Assembly (NCBI GenBank): GCA_039000515.1
Contig: JBCFYV010001001.1
Location: 9,383,873 to 9,447,872, forward strand
Direction of reading: 5' to 3'
DNA length: 64,000 nt
Source: Timema cristinae
Taxonomy: Eukaryota > Arthropoda > Insecta > Phasmatodea > Timematidae
Shown: positions 48,114-59,900 of the stretch, in pieces
Layout of the letters: each line of letters starts with the position of its first letter
Position numbering within the stretch: position 1 is the first letter of the stretch
Translations under genes and position numbers: made by a program
Notes under the pieces: generated by a model
Seen by the model: only the letters and a program-made list of their open reading frames with translations
Database searches by the model: none
Told to the model about the DNA's origin: nothing

Positions 48114-49420
48114 TTCAACCACATTACTGTATTTCCCATGTGAACCCCGCTCGACAGGGAAGTATATGGGGATGAAATTTCCTCAACCACATTACTGTAT
48201 GTCCCATGTGAACCCCGATCGCCAGGGAAGTATATGGGGGTGAAGTTTCCTCAACCACTATACTGTATGTCCCATGTGACCCCCGCTCGCCAGGGAAGTA
48301 TATGGGGGATGAAATTTCCTCAACCACATTACTGTATGTCCCATGTGAACCCCGCTCGCCAGGGAAGTATATGGGGGTGAAGTTTCCTCAACCACATTAC
48401 TGTATGTCCCATGTGAACCCCGCTCGACAGGGAAGTGCATAGGGGTGAAGTTTCCTCAACCACATTACTGTATGTCCCATGTGAACCCCGCTCGCCAGGG
48501 AAGTATATGGGGGATGAAATTTCCTCAACCACATTACTGTATGTCCCATGTGAACCCCGATCGCCAGGGAAGTATATGGGGGTGAAGTTTCCTCAACCAC
48601 TATACTGTATGTCCCATGTGACCCCCGCTCGCCAGGGAAGTATATGGGGGATGAAATTTCCTCAACCACATTACTGTATGTCCCATGTGAACCCCGCTCG
48701 CCAGGGAAGTATATGGGGGTGAAGTTTCCTCAACCACATTACTGTATGTCCCATGTGAACCCCGTTCGCCAGGGAAGTATATGGGGGGGAAGTTTCCTCA
48801 ACCACTATACTGTATGTCCCATGTGAACCCCGCTCGCCAGGGAAGTATATGGGGGTGAAGTTTCCTCAACCACTATACTGTATGTCCCATGTGAACCCCG
48901 CTCGCCAGGGAAGTATATGGGGGTGAAGTTTCCTCAACCACATTACTGTATGTCCCATGTGAACCCCGCTCGCCAGGGAAGTATATGGGGGTGAAGTTTC
49001 CTCAACCACATTACTGTATGTCCCATGTGAACCCCGTTCGCCAGGGAAGTATATGGGGGTGAAGTTTCCTCAACCACATTACTGTATGTCCCGTGTGAAC
49101 CCCGCTCGCCAGGGAAGTATATGGGGGTGAAGTTTCCTCAACCACTATACTGTATGTCCCATGTGACCCCCGCTCGCCAGGGAAGTATATGGGGGATGAA
49201 ATTTCCTCAACCACATTACTGTATGTCCCATGTGAACCCCGCTCGCCAGGGAAGTATATGGGGGTGAAGTTTCCTCAACCACATTACTGTATGTCCCATG
49301 TGAACCCCGCTCGCCAGGGAAGTATATGGGGGATGAAGTTTCCTCAACCACATTACTGTATGTCCCATGTGAACCCCGCTCGCCAGGGAAGTATATGGGG
49401 GATGAAGTTTCCTCAACCAC
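48114..49420. repeat. minisatellite, about 19 units of 68 or 69 bp
   Basis: The unit contains ctcaaccacattactgtatg, tcccatgtgaaccccgctcg and ccagggaagtatatggggg(a)tgaagtt. Units carrying the extra a are 69 bp, the others 68 bp. Variants recur in order (cgatcg, then ctatact with gaccccc and gatgaaat), giving a five-unit higher-order pattern at the left end. The array stops sharply at cctcaaccac|cgtgcgatct. Long open frames on both strands are a by-product of the repeat. Confidence 0.95.
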
Positions 49421-49848
49421 CGTGCGATCTGTTCTCTGCATCGCTACCCCCATGTGCATATTTACTTTGCTGTGAAATGGGAATTATGAGTCTCTCCTAT
49501 ACACTCCGGCAGTAGAGGGGTGCATAGGGGGCACAGGCAAACACATGCACTATGTGGGGCGCAGATTTATTCTTCAATAATTTGATCATGACTAGAGATA
49601 TCCTATGGAAACCTTTAAGAATGAAAAAAAACAATTTCTTAAGCCGAGATTTTCATCGGTTAGGCTCTAACGTAATGGGTCAAGGTTTTTATTCTACTAT
49701 TAATTCATTCATTAAGTTTAAAATCTGACGAACATAGTTAAATAAGTTGTAATTAATAATAATATGTAAGGGGAGCCAAAACAAGTGATTTTACCATAAA
49801 TTATAATTTAATTTATAAGGTTTGACGGCTATTTTAGTAAGTCGTTTT
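49421..49848. other. intergenic, no recognised feature
   Basis: No repeat or exon could be identified here. Confidence 0.4.
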
Positions 49849-49860
49849 CCTATTGATTTA

Positions 49861-50119
49861 ACCCGCCTCGGTGGCGTAGTTGGTTAACGCGCTTGTCGTG
49901 TTGAACTCGACTGCTGAGGACGGGGAGATCGAGGTTCGAATCTCAGTCGGGTGAAGTGGGGGTGGTTTTTCCTAAATGGTTTTCCACTTTCTCTCCACGT
50001 AAATGCGGGTTCACTTTTCTAATTCAACCTTCCCAATTCCTAATCCATTAGGGTAATTAGTACTTAAAGCGTATAATCTGAATGGGTAGTAAGACACGGT
50101 GCTAAATATTATTATTATA
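49861..50119 (+). repeat. SINE family B, full copy with target-site duplication
   Basis: The head acccgcctcggtggcgtagt continues with box B gaggttcgaatctcagtcgg, the body ttcctaaatggttttccact and the 3' end gggtagtaagacacggtgct, then an AT tail. Direct repeats ctattgattta(a) flank it at 49850-49860 and 50120-50131. This is the reference copy for the family. Confidence 0.95.
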
Positions 50120-50131
50120 CTATTGATTTAA

Positions 50132-51340
50132 GAGTACCGGGTTCCATTTCCGGAATTGCCGAAAAATATATCATCGGTGAAATGTGAGTTTCCCCTTTGC
50201 CAGCTTTGAAATAATGACCGGGGGGTTGGATTTTGTGTCTGTTCTAGATTTAAGTTAAATTTTAATTATAAGTCATTTGCTGGTACAATCAGTTGATTTA
50301 GAAAGTGCATTTTTAGTACCAAAAATAAATAAATAATAATATTTATAAAGTATGTTTTTAGAATGTTAAACTTTATGAGAAGTGGAAAGATTTTCACAAT
50401 TCTATTTATTTACTAGCAAAAGTACCCGGCTTCAGAAGGATAGAAAAAATATCTCATTTTATCTCTTCCTATCTTGTTTTTAATATATTGAAAATTATCT
50501 AATTAAAAATTTCATCTTCAAAGTGCACATGTTAATTTTAGAGTTTTGCCCTTTGCGCATGAAACTTTTCAATTTATTAATATCAATTTAAACTTGAATT
50601 GCGTATTCAAAATATTATGTTAATGCTATGGTTTCCTTAGTAATTAATCTACAAATTGCATTTACAACTCAAATATGTAGACCTACAGTTGAATTAAGCT
50701 AGGAACAAACCATTTTCACAGATACAAAATTCGCTATTTTTTTTCATTCATTCAGACGTCAAGTCTTGTGATCTGAACCTGTCATTTTTTAAAGTATTGT
50801 CAATGCCTACAATATAACACAGTAAAATATTCCCAATATTAACCAAAAAATAATATTTTAATATTATTTATTTAGTAAGAAATTCAAGCAAGAGAGTCTA
50901 AATATTTTCTTAGCAAAAAAGTACATAGAAATATAAAAAAAAGTTTTAAATAGTTCAAAATTCGGTTGAACACCCTTAAATATATTGGAAGTGCTTGTTT
51001 TAATACAGATTTATTTTGCAAGCTCCTTAAACCTCACTACTTTCCACCAAAGCAAGGATTCATTGTGATTTTCATCCTCATCTGAAAACAATTTTTATAG
51101 CTTCGAATAATTCCTACTTTAGAGCAATATTTATATCTTCTTTCTTTTTTTTTCCTTCTTTAAAATGTTTGAAGAGAGGGTCGACGAATATTTCCAAAAG
51201 ATAATTTCTATCCCTTATTCATCCTTTTACATCCCCATGCAACGTATGGAATGATGTGTTCTGGGAAGTAGCTATCCATTTTTCAAATTGTTATCAATCC
51301 GGAACAGATGGACTGTGTGTGAGTCATGCCAAGTGCTGTA
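50132..51340. other. intergenic, possible old LINE tail
   Basis: The start at 50416 (actagcaaaagtacccggct) resembles a decayed version of the RTE-like 3' end at 60.46 kb. The rest is AT-rich with no exon. Confidence 0.3.
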
Positions 51341-51371
51341 TGTGTATGTGTGTGTGTGTGTGTGTGTGTGT
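51341..51371. repeat. (TG)n microsatellite
   Basis: About 15 consecutive tg units with one interruption (tgtatgtg). Confidence 0.9.
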
Positions 51372-51527
51372 CTTTATAGAGTACGGCTCTAGGGAGTGTT
51401 GAAGCTAGCGACGGGTTTAAAGGCATTATAAACCTTTGTGCCATAGACAAGTGGTGATAAGAATAAAGTAGTTCTTTTCCTATATATCGAACTTATCTTC
51501 TTTTTTTTTTCTTTGTTAACTTCGGTG

Positions 51528-51735
51528 ACACCCGTTTCGGTGGCCATATGGTCTAACGTACTAGTAGACTAGACTGACAATGACGGGGAGATCGAGGTTC
51601 GAATCTTGGTTGGGTGTAGAGTTTTTTTTTTCCAAAATAGTTTTCCAATCTCCCTCCACCTAAATGTGGGTGCACTTCCTATAAATATAACCTGCTTCAT
51701 CCCTAAAATAATTATCGTATAACCCGACACAATGC
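51528..51735 (+). repeat. family-B-like SINE
   Basis: The words cgtttcggtggccatatggt, gagatcgaggttcgaatctt and aatctccctccacctaaatg are in the standard order. The 3' end is diverged (cgtataacccgacacaatgc). Confidence 0.75.
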
Positions 51736-52319
51736 TAAAAAAAACCCAACTATGGTGACTTTGTTACCGTTAAAGTAATAAATTAATTACTATGCATAAT
51801 GACCGGTTATTTTTACAAAGTAACCGATATTAGTGGTTAGTGTTATTAAATACATGCAATTTATTATTTTAACCGGTTATTTTACATAACAACAAAACCT
51901 GTTTGGCTGAAGTGAAAAATGATAATATTCTGAAAATCTATTGGTCAGGTTAGGTTAGATAGATTCCATATCAGATTAACACCACACGCCTGCACTCAAT
52001 GAGAGATGATGAGATTTATCACTTTAACCAAAGGGTGCTGGTTATTATTCATAATAACACAATAATATGAATAATTTGACAATACAAAAAATGTATCACA
52101 TCCACTAGAACTGTTGGAACTTATTATACATAGCATCCGATGATTATTTATATTAACCTGATTTATCGAATTAACAGTAAAATGATATCAATTCTAGGAA
52201 ACATATACCCTTTATATATTTTATAAATCTAACATCAATGGCATATCTTTTCAAAATATAAATATCCAGTGGTGGACATTTTAAATATTATTTATTTCAC
52301 TCTACACATATCAGTATTT
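51736..52319. other. intergenic, no recognised feature
   Basis: AT-rich; the word aaccggttatttt occurs twice (about 51802 and 51878) in a short local repeat. Confidence 0.4.
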
Positions 52320-52490
52320 ATGTGGGTTAATCGTCAGGCTTGACAAGCCTGGTTTGACGGTGATGGGGAGGTTGAGGTTTGAATCTCAACCTGGTATGCT
52401 GAAGGTAGATTTTACTTAATTATTTCCCCACTCTCCCCCACAGAAATGAGGGTACATTTCTCTAAGCAGTGTCATTGCCATCTCTACCCA
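52320..52490 (+). repeat. diverged family-B-like SINE
   Basis: The words ggtgatggggaggttgaggt, ttgaatctcaacctgg and ccactctcccccacagaaat follow the family order. Head and 3' end are unrecognisable. Confidence 0.5.
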
Positions 52491-54210
52491 GAGAGGTTGT
52501 CTGCATGAATAATCTGATCGACTTTAAATCTTGAAACCATATAATCCCGACCAAATATATATATATTTTTTAAATCACTGACTTTATATTTTTCTTTCAG
52601 GTGATTTACGTTTATTTTAATTTTATGCTAAGATTATAAATAAAATCTGAAGAAATCTACTACATAAAATGTAAACCCCTATAAAAATTTATGTATATTA
52701 AAAATGGGTGCTTAGTAAAATATGAACCTAAATAAAACTAAATTATAAACGCGTTTTTATCTATTTACTTTACAGTAAATTCAACGTTTGGTGCTATTAT
52801 GGTAGGAGGAACCTTTAAGAAAACCACCCATCTATTTTTTTCGCTCACCCCTGATAATCATTGACTAGTCTATTTAATTAGTGTTATGCTATAGGTATTG
52901 AAAATATCTATCAAAAGGGACAGATTAATATGATATGACTAGGTGTATGCATATATTAAAGTAGTTTTAGTAACTTTTGTAACACAGATACTTGTATTTT
53001 GCTGTAGATTTATAGAGTTCTTTATATTTAAAGCCTGTCCGCGATTAGTTAGGTTATCATAACCTTCAATTGATAAGCGCATGGTAGGATGAGCTTGTTT
53101 TTAATTTTTTTTATCAGATATTACGAAAGAGTGGACTAAATTAATAATATTTTTAATAAATAAATAAGAAAAAATAATGATCGAAAATTGAAAATCCGGC
53201 TCCGTTAAGTACTGCCCCGTGGTCTATACGACAAATGTGCAAAGTTTCATCTTTTTAAGTCATCTAGGGCCTTCTTTAGGGTGTGGAAAGACACACATTA
53301 GGAAATTATATATTATTATAACAAAATCGAAGTTTAGGTTTATCCGAAGTGAGGATAAGATGGGGATGTAGGGGACGCGAGAAAAGGCAAGTGTATGGGT
53401 AGTTTTTAAAGCAAAACATATTTTGGTCAATTATTATTATTACCACCTCGTCTTACTACCCGTCCAGCCTAGTAATCATTTAATACCAGCATGAGGGAAG
53501 ATAACAAAAAAGTTGTTTCTTTCGATACTGATCCGATATCGGAGTTGAGTACTAATATCAGTAAAATATCAAGTAAAATACAAGTATCGAAAGGAAAATA
53601 TCGATATTAGTAAAGTATCGATACTTTATTCACATCGCTAGCGCTTACTACGTTTGATGTGAACTTGTGAACTATTTACTAGCTTAGAAGTGAAGTTTCA
53701 CTAACACAGTGAGATTCTGGTAGGAAAACCATTCCTCGGAAATAAAAACCTTGATAAAACTTTACTTTATTATTAATATTATTTCGTAGGTGACTGCATC
53801 TGTTGTATAGTGATCAGAGTTTCTCCCTGTGTATCAAGAGGTCCCGGGTTTGATACCCGGCGCTTCCAAATTTTTCTGTGAACCAGCGGCTCCGGTCTAG
53901 AAAATTGAGATTAATGGCTATAGGATCCGTTGTGCTATCCATATGACACCCTCTATCCGTAGAGGTTGGCACTATATTCGCCAACAGGTGACGGGCGTTA
54001 GATCGTTATGACTCAATTGCGGGTTAGCACCATTAAGTTTTTATCTTATTATTAATTTTAATAGTACTAGTATTATTATTTCATAAGTACTATTATTATC
54101 ATCTATCAAATGTGACATGACTTGTATAAATCTATGAAAATTGTTCAAGTAGCTTTTATAACGTTCAACAAAAGTTTATTTCTATCTAAATAGGATTTTA
54201 TTTCTTCATC
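52491..54210. other. intergenic, a tRNA-like segment and possible foldback relic
   Basis: At 53800-53872 a tRNA-like segment has a good box B (gtcccgggtttgatacccgg) but no proper cloverleaf. At about 53340-53440 half of a foldback-like arm is seen (gaggataagatggggatgta, then catattttggtca). The rest is AT-rich. Confidence 0.35.
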
Positions 54211-54520
54211 TATTATTATTATTATTATTATTATTAGTATTAGTAGTATCTTACTACCAGTTCGGGTTACACGCACTTATGCTAATGTGTAATGGTAGGG
54301 TGGTTGTGAGATGAAATGGAGGACCTACAGTTTAACGTGGGATCCGAACCACGGTGGAGGCCTGTCATTCCACACATTCACAAGTTGTGATTAATACACG
54401 TCTTGTCAGGAGGGAAGGAAGGGTCTGGTAATCAAATAAATCTGTGCCGGGACCGAGGATTGAAGCCTGGACCCCCAGCACAGAAGTCCGACACCTTACC
54501 CGTAGACCACCAGATCACCT
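54211..54520 (-). repeat. SINE family A, full-length copy
   Basis: It starts with (tta)n and cttactaccagttcgggtta and ends with the head agaccaccagatcacctt. It contains the long-subfamily insert (gtgattaatacacg). The head abuts a foldback relic directly. Confidence 0.92.
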
Positions 54521-54524
54521 TATT

Positions 54525-54840
54525 TTGCTCAAAATAAATCAAGTATAATGCTTCGGTAAAAACATAGACTTTAATTTTCCTCACAACAGTTGTTGAATAT
54601 CTGTCAAGGGTGTCCTGGAATTTAATGACCACCTTTTCTCTTCATTTAAAAAAGTTTGTCATCTAATGCCGCTATGCTGATGAGAGATATTAAACAACTG
54701 TTGATATCACCATGTGAAGAAAAACTATGTTTCTACTGGAACAATATTGTATTCATTTTTATCAAGCAAATGTTTTGCTATAAAAACTGCATAATCACTG
54801 GCCCTATCTCGTTTTCTCTACATCCTCACCTTAATAAATG
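54525..54840. mobile_element. decayed foldback element
   Basis: The left half contains gttgaatatctgtcaagggt and the right half aacaactgttgatatcacca, both shared with the 37.7-kb palindrome, around a centre near 54650. The right end reads catcctcaccttaa, close to the caccttaa terminus of the intact copy. The open frame inside it is not a gene. Confidence 0.7.
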
Positions 54841-55044
54841 AGCATCGTTACGATTCTTCGGACGATGTCTTATATTATGGGGGTTGTCCCTGGAGGCTTT
54901 CACTTGGTGTCCCGACGATCTCTCCAAGATGTTTGTTTGTACAATGCTGAGAGGGTTGTTATTAATATTAAACCCCGAGGTTATCGGGGTAGCGTAGACC
55001 TGAGAATATAGCCTAGTCTCTCTCTACAACCCTTACACACACAG
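54841..55044. other. spacer, possible upstream sequence of the 55-kb open segment
   Basis: It includes a short hairpin ccccgaggttatcgggg and ends in tctctctacaacccttacac followed by acag, a possible splice acceptor. Confidence 0.25.
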
Positions 55045-55377
55045 CTCGTTACTCGAAACACGAGGCAAGTCGTAGCACGTGTGGGGAGGGCGTTGTTTGA
55101 GCATTACTCGTCTCAAGGTGTGACGTGTGTGTCTACTCTAAAGGAGGTGAGGCTGTACACTTCACCAACTAAACTTTTCTTATGCTATAAATTAAGGCGG
55201 CCGCCTCGATCGGCGAAAAAGTATCAATCGCTCGCTGTCAGACCACACGGCTTAAAAATACAATGGTATTTTTTGTTAGTATTTGGTACAATTTTTATTT
55301 TATGTGATATCTTATGCTATCTTTCGCCTCTATTCTACAACCACTTTTATCATGCCATTAAGGAAGAGGGGAAATAA
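55045..55377 (+). other. unrecognised open segment with a predicted membrane helix
   Basis: After a possible acceptor (cacacacag|ctcg) one frame stays open for about 110 codons to a taa at 55375-55377. It has no ATG, so it could only be an internal or terminal exon. The inferred product has a basic part (LRRPPRSAKKYQSL) and a strong hydrophobic helix (WYFLLVFGTIFILCDILCYL) near its end. Base composition is GC-richer than the surroundings and includes gcggccgcc. I recognise no family and find no partner exon. Confidence 0.22.
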
Positions 55378-56036
55378 AACAGTGAAACTTCTTTTCAAAG
55401 GTAAAGTGGAAAGCTCGCTGCTAGGTCTATAATGCCTTAAAATTTTCTGTTGTGGTTCTGTCAAAAAATTACTGTATTTGTCAGAGAAAGACTAAATCTA
55501 AAGCCCTTTTTCATCAAGACTAGTTTCATAACTCCGTAAATATGTTTACAAAATTGTTGAAAATGAGAAAATATTACATTTTCACCCATTTATTTATTTA
55601 TATTAATAAAAACTCATACTTTAGGATTGTTAAGGAAAATAGCCTTTTTGGAATCTTTAGACTTACTTTGGCGTGAACTATATTATGAAATAACGTATCG
55701 TAAAATTAAATATTGCATTAGAGCTGAACGTCTGCGCAGCAATTTCTCACTAAACGATGCGGCTCCCATAATGGTGTTCAAGCCAGTATTGAAAGGTTTT
55801 TAATTATTGATTTTTGTTATTGTTGAAAAATCATGTTTACTTTCTTGGTTAATACACCTTTTTTTCTAAAATAAAGATTTTAAGGGACTCTTCTTAAGAG
55901 TTTCATTACTTTCAAAAAATTATTATTATTATTATTGAGGTTTATTTAGATTTTAATAAAAAAAATTAAAATGATATGTTACAACATGATTTTCAAATGA
56001 ATTCCGTTATTTGTAAACTAGAAACGTATTTTGCCA
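55378..56036. other. intergenic, no recognised feature
   Basis: AT-rich with a short (tta)n at 55920. Nothing recognised. Confidence 0.4.
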
Positions 56037-57299
56037 CAGTGGCGGGGGAAAAAAATAGGGTTTTATTTACTTAGCCCGTTTAAATGATGATATACAAACA
56101 AACTAAACAGTAATCCATAAGAGAGGTTTATTGGAAGATTTGATAACATTTAGAATACATTTTATAATCAATAAAGCTTTAGTTAACCTATAATATAATA
56201 GTTATAAAAAAATCTCTAAAAGAATTGTTTTCTTTTCACTTCTTAATTTTATACAAAAATTACTGTTTAGTTTCAATCATTTCTCGAATATTGGGTTCGA
56301 TGTTTGAAAGAGCACACCGCAAATCGCTTTCCATTTCAAGTTGACAACACTTTTTAGTTTTCATGAAAAATCTCTTCGTCCACCGAGAAAACCAACGCGA
56401 CGCGATATATCGCGGGCAACTGGTCACTTATTATAAATTGCCCCGTTTCTCGTCCACACAAGAAACCTATTTTCTATCAGTTTCGAAAGTATCATCGTCT
56501 GATAAGGACCTAGTTGTTGGCTACATGTACTTAAAAGCTCGTAAAAAAAAGGCAAGAACACAATTTGGGTTCGTCCGGATTTTGGAAAGAAAAAAAAAAT
56601 ATATGTGGTTCAAAATTGGTGTTATTTTCTACCTCAAGAACAAAACTTACATTAGCCGTTTGTGTTTTTGTTGACATTGTCCGTGACTTTTGTCATCCAT
56701 AAGTTAAAACTTGGAGTTAAATGAGTACAGTTCCAAAAGTGCACGCCGCAACGATTAACAGGCAACTTATAACCGGGCGACCAACATGTTTGGGCTCCTT
56801 ACTATGTATCGCCCAGCGCTAAAGTCTTAATCCCCTCGGTGGACAAGTGAAGCATTGTCTAGATGCAAAAGTTACTTAGGTGATTGGTTGCTTGATCGTG
56901 AGAATCACTTGGTTTTGGTCTTCTCTCGATGGACGAAGGGCCTAAAGTTAAAGATTTGATTGTGTTGTATCCTAGGAGGTGGGTAGCAAGCGAGGAAAAT
57001 TGGGCCGGGGGGGGGGGGAGGAGGGGGGAAGGGAGTTTGAAAATAATTATGTGCATGCGTACGAACGTCTTACATTTATATAATCACTTAATAAATGAAT
57101 TATTACAACTGGCTGGCAATGTTCTCAACACCACAAGAAAAAATGAAATTACTCTATAAAAGGAATTGAAATAAAAAAATGTTTTTAGTTCTTAGATGGT
57201 TTTTGTGTTATTTACTAATTGTTTCACACCCTTCCCTTTGAAAGTTCTTCACGACCCCTCATCCCGAGGGGTGCATCTCCAAGTTGTTTGCAACCACTG
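56037..57299 (-). pseudogene. hAT transposase relic, C-terminal part
   Basis: At the low-coordinate end the minus strand gives MKTKKCCQLEMESDLRCALS, then NIEPNIREMIETKQ and a stop at about 56249. This is the C terminus of ZBED5/FAM200-like hAT transposases. The word cagtgg (56037) and ccactg (57294-57299, after ccaagttgtttgcaa) may be the element ends, giving about 1.26 kb, but no 8-bp duplication was seen. The middle is unreadable, with a run of G at 57007. The plus frame at 56363-56674 is an antisense shadow. Confidence 0.6.
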
Positions 57300-57492
57300 A
57301 TTTAGAGTCATGAGATCATGGCTATACTTTGAATATTCTAGTAAATTGTTATTAAATAATTTTCTGAAACCAAATTAAGTACAAATAGCAGTCAAACCGA
57401 GACCATGCAATTCTTTGGCAAATTCAGCACTATATTTTGCCATCAAAATATAGAAAACAAGAAGTAACGAAGTTAACTACATCAGAAATCAG

Positions 57493-57493
<1 letters not shown>

Positions 57494-57524
<31 letters not shown>
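57494..57524. repeat. (AT)n microsatellite
   Basis: About 15 consecutive at units. Confidence 0.9.
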
Positions 57525-57530
<6 letters not shown>

Positions 57531-57556
57531 AAGTCCTGACTCAATGACTGATTCAT

Positions 57557-57898
57557 CAACGCCCAGCCCAAACCTTTGGACCTAGAAAATTGAAATTTTG
57601 CCCAGAGGTTCCCTTTATGATGTAGACAAGGAATAAGGCAGGCTTTTTTGAAATTCCCACGGGATAGGGAATAAAGAGGATTTATATTTTCGCTTTAAAG
57701 TTGCCCAAATTTGGCATCTAAGTAAGTAATTTCTATCTATATTAACTATTTTCAGAATTTTCTGAAATTCCCACGGCATAGGGAATACAGAGGATTTGTA
57801 TTTTCGCCTTAAAGTTGCCTTATTTCTTATTAGATCAACGCCCAGCCCAAACCCTTGGACCTAGAAATCTGAAATTTTGCCCAGAGGTTCCCTTTATG
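57557..57898. repeat. interleaved duplication of two blocks
   Basis: Block 1 (caacgcccagcccaaaccyt to gaggttccctttatga) occurs at about 57557-57620 and 57836-57898. Block 2 (gaaattcccacggsataggg to aaagttgcc) occurs at about 57650-57707 and 57763-57820. The order is 1-2-2-1, all in direct orientation. It may be the remains of a repeated LINE 3' end. Confidence 0.85.
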
Positions 57899-57994
57899 AA
57901 CAAATAGTCATAGCCCCTGTGAATAACAACCTCAGTAATTTTACCCTCAGTTTCTGGATTTTACAATAGGTGGCATGCGAGTCATTTAAAAAAA

Positions 57995-58442
57995 TATAGT
58001 GGAAACGTGAAGTCTCGGGCAACAACTATAGTGGAAACGTGAAGTCTCGGGCAACAACTATAGTGGAAACGTGAAGTCTCGGGCAACAACTATAGTGGAA
58101 ACGTGAAGTCTCAGGCAACAACTATAGTGGAAACGTGAAGTCTCGGGTAACAACTATAGTGGAAACGTGAAGTCTCGGGCAACAACTATAGTGGAAACGT
58201 GAAGTCTCGGGCAACAACTATAGTGGAAACGTGAAGTCTCGGGCAACAACTATAGTGGAAACGTGAAGTCTCAGGCAACAACTATAGTGGAAACGTGAAG
58301 TCTCGGGTAACAACTATAGTGGAAACGTGAAGTCTCGGGCAACAACTATAGTGGAAACGTGAAGTCTCGGGCAACAACTATAGTGGAAACGTGAAGTCTC
58401 GGGCAACAACTATAGTGGAAACGTGAAGTCTCGGGCAACAAC
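57995..58442. repeat. minisatellite, 14 units of 32 bp with five-unit higher order
   Basis: The unit is tatagtggaaacgtgaag followed by tctcgggcaacaac. Fourteen units are identical except at two sites: units 4 and 9 have tcaggc and units 5 and 10 have cgggt. The order is therefore c-c-c-a-t, c-c-c-a-t, c-c-c-c, a period of 160 bp. There are no spacers, so this is not a CRISPR. Confidence 0.97.
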
Positions 58443-59057
58443 TAGTAAGTTATATTTTAATAAATCAATAAGATTCACATTAATGGATCCTTGGGCTAAA
58501 TCATCTTTAGAAAAAGTACAAAATTACAAAACCAGTTGCTACTACACGTCTAAAGGTTGAATTACCAACGTTATCCCACAACCAAAGTTCTAAAATATCT
58601 GCACGGAGGAAAAAAAAAGATTCCACAGATGGCTAAATCGACTTTTAGACAATTTTCTTCAGGAGGCCGAAACAAATCATTAAATTATTAATGGATGATA
58701 AAGATAAGTATGATGATGATCACAGTGAGGATGGTAATGATAATGTTGATTTTACCATTTATTCGAGGTATTTAACGTGCATTTTCTGAAATATCTTATT
58801 ATTTCAGCTCACTACTTATAAACTAACTTGAATCTAGAACACGCACAGCTCTCCAGCCTCCGGTCGTTAATTCATCAGTGTGAAAGGAGAACCCCACATT
58901 TTCACCAATGGTTAATTTTTCGACCCTGTCTGGAATCTAACTTGGGACTATTATCTCAGTAGACAGACATGCTACCGACTGAGTTAAGGTGTCAAGACAT
59001 TATGATGGTTGATTGATAATGAATGTGCCCAGTTTTTGAGACATGTTTTGACCCACA
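58443..59057. other. intergenic, weak SINE relic
   Basis: A tRNA-like word on the minus strand at 58930-58990 (cttgggactattatctcagt) suggests an old SINE. No gene recognised. Confidence 0.4.
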
Positions 59058-59068
59058 GTTTCCTCTTA

Positions 59069-59070
<2 letters not shown>

Positions 59071-59130
<60 letters not shown>

Positions 59131-59243
59131 GCACCGCGTCTTACTACCCATTCGGGTTATACGCACTTACGCTAATGTGTAATGGCAGGGTGATTGTGAG
59201 ATGAAATGAAGGACCTACAGTTTAACGTGGAATCCGAACCACG
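59071..59243 (-). repeat. SINE family A, 5'-truncated copy with target-site duplication
   Basis: A long (tta)n run, then gcaccgcgtcttactaccca and the 3' half, stopping at tccgaaccac. Direct repeats gtttcctcttata lie at 59058-59070 and 59244-59256. The copy was therefore truncated at insertion. Confidence 0.92.
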
Positions 59244-59427
59244 GTTTCCTCTTATAAATAGCAGTCTCATCTCACTTGATTACACATTGGCGTCGCTTAT
59301 AAAATAGTGTCATAGTCTAATTATTGATCAGGGTAGCCTGATACCCTTAAGTATAAACAGGCCCTTAGACAAATGGTATGTGTTGAAAAACTTACCTGCT
59401 CTCTGGATAAAAATAATATCGATTATA

Positions 59428-59665
59428 TGTCAGACTTCTATGCTGGCGGCCGGGTTTGATCCTCGGTCCCGGCAAAAATTTATCTGATTACCAAACCCTT
59501 CCTTCACCTCTGACAAGACATCTTGTGAATGTGAGGAATGCCAGGCCTCCACCGTGGTTCGGATTCCACGTTAAACTGTAGGTCCTTCATTTCATCTCAC
59601 AATCACCCTACCATTACACATTAGCGTAATTGCGTATAACCCGAACGGGTAGTAAGACGCGGTGC

Positions 59666-59697
<32 letters not shown>

Positions 59698-59698
59698 T
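59428..59698 (+). repeat. SINE family A, head-damaged copy
   Basis: It starts at tatgtcagacttctatgctg with box B gggtttgatcctcgg and continues through the body to gggtagtaagacgcggtgct and (aat)n. Short subfamily. Confidence 0.9.
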
Positions 59699-59734
59699 CC
59701 ATTATAAAAACTTCTACAAATATTTTAACCCCTT

Positions 59735-59900
59735 TCAGTAGCGAGACGGGCTAAGTGAGTCTGCATTGATTTTTTTTTTATCGATGAAGACGATGTCAAG
59801 TTTCGAATCTCAGCGGAGATATATTTTTTTTCCAATTAGTTTCCCATCCGGTTTCCAATAATGTGCATGTACATTTTCTATAAATTTTTCCTTCTTCAAC
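59735..59900 (+). repeat. degenerate family-B-like SINE
   Basis: The words agtagcgagacgggctaagt, gtcaagtttcgaatctcagc and ccaattagtttcccatccgg are weak but ordered matches. Confidence 0.4.

Noticed and set aside
48124..49515. Many 60-108-codon open frames on both strands in the 48-49-kb array
   Set aside because: They are by-products of a 68/69-bp tandem repeat whose frames lack stop codons; different units put the same sequence into different frames.
53800..53872. Functional tRNA gene
   Set aside because: Only the T arm is convincing; the acceptor and anticodon stems are not formed.
57995..58442. CRISPR-like array of 32-bp repeats
   Set aside because: The units are directly adjacent without spacers and the genome is eukaryotic; it is a minisatellite.
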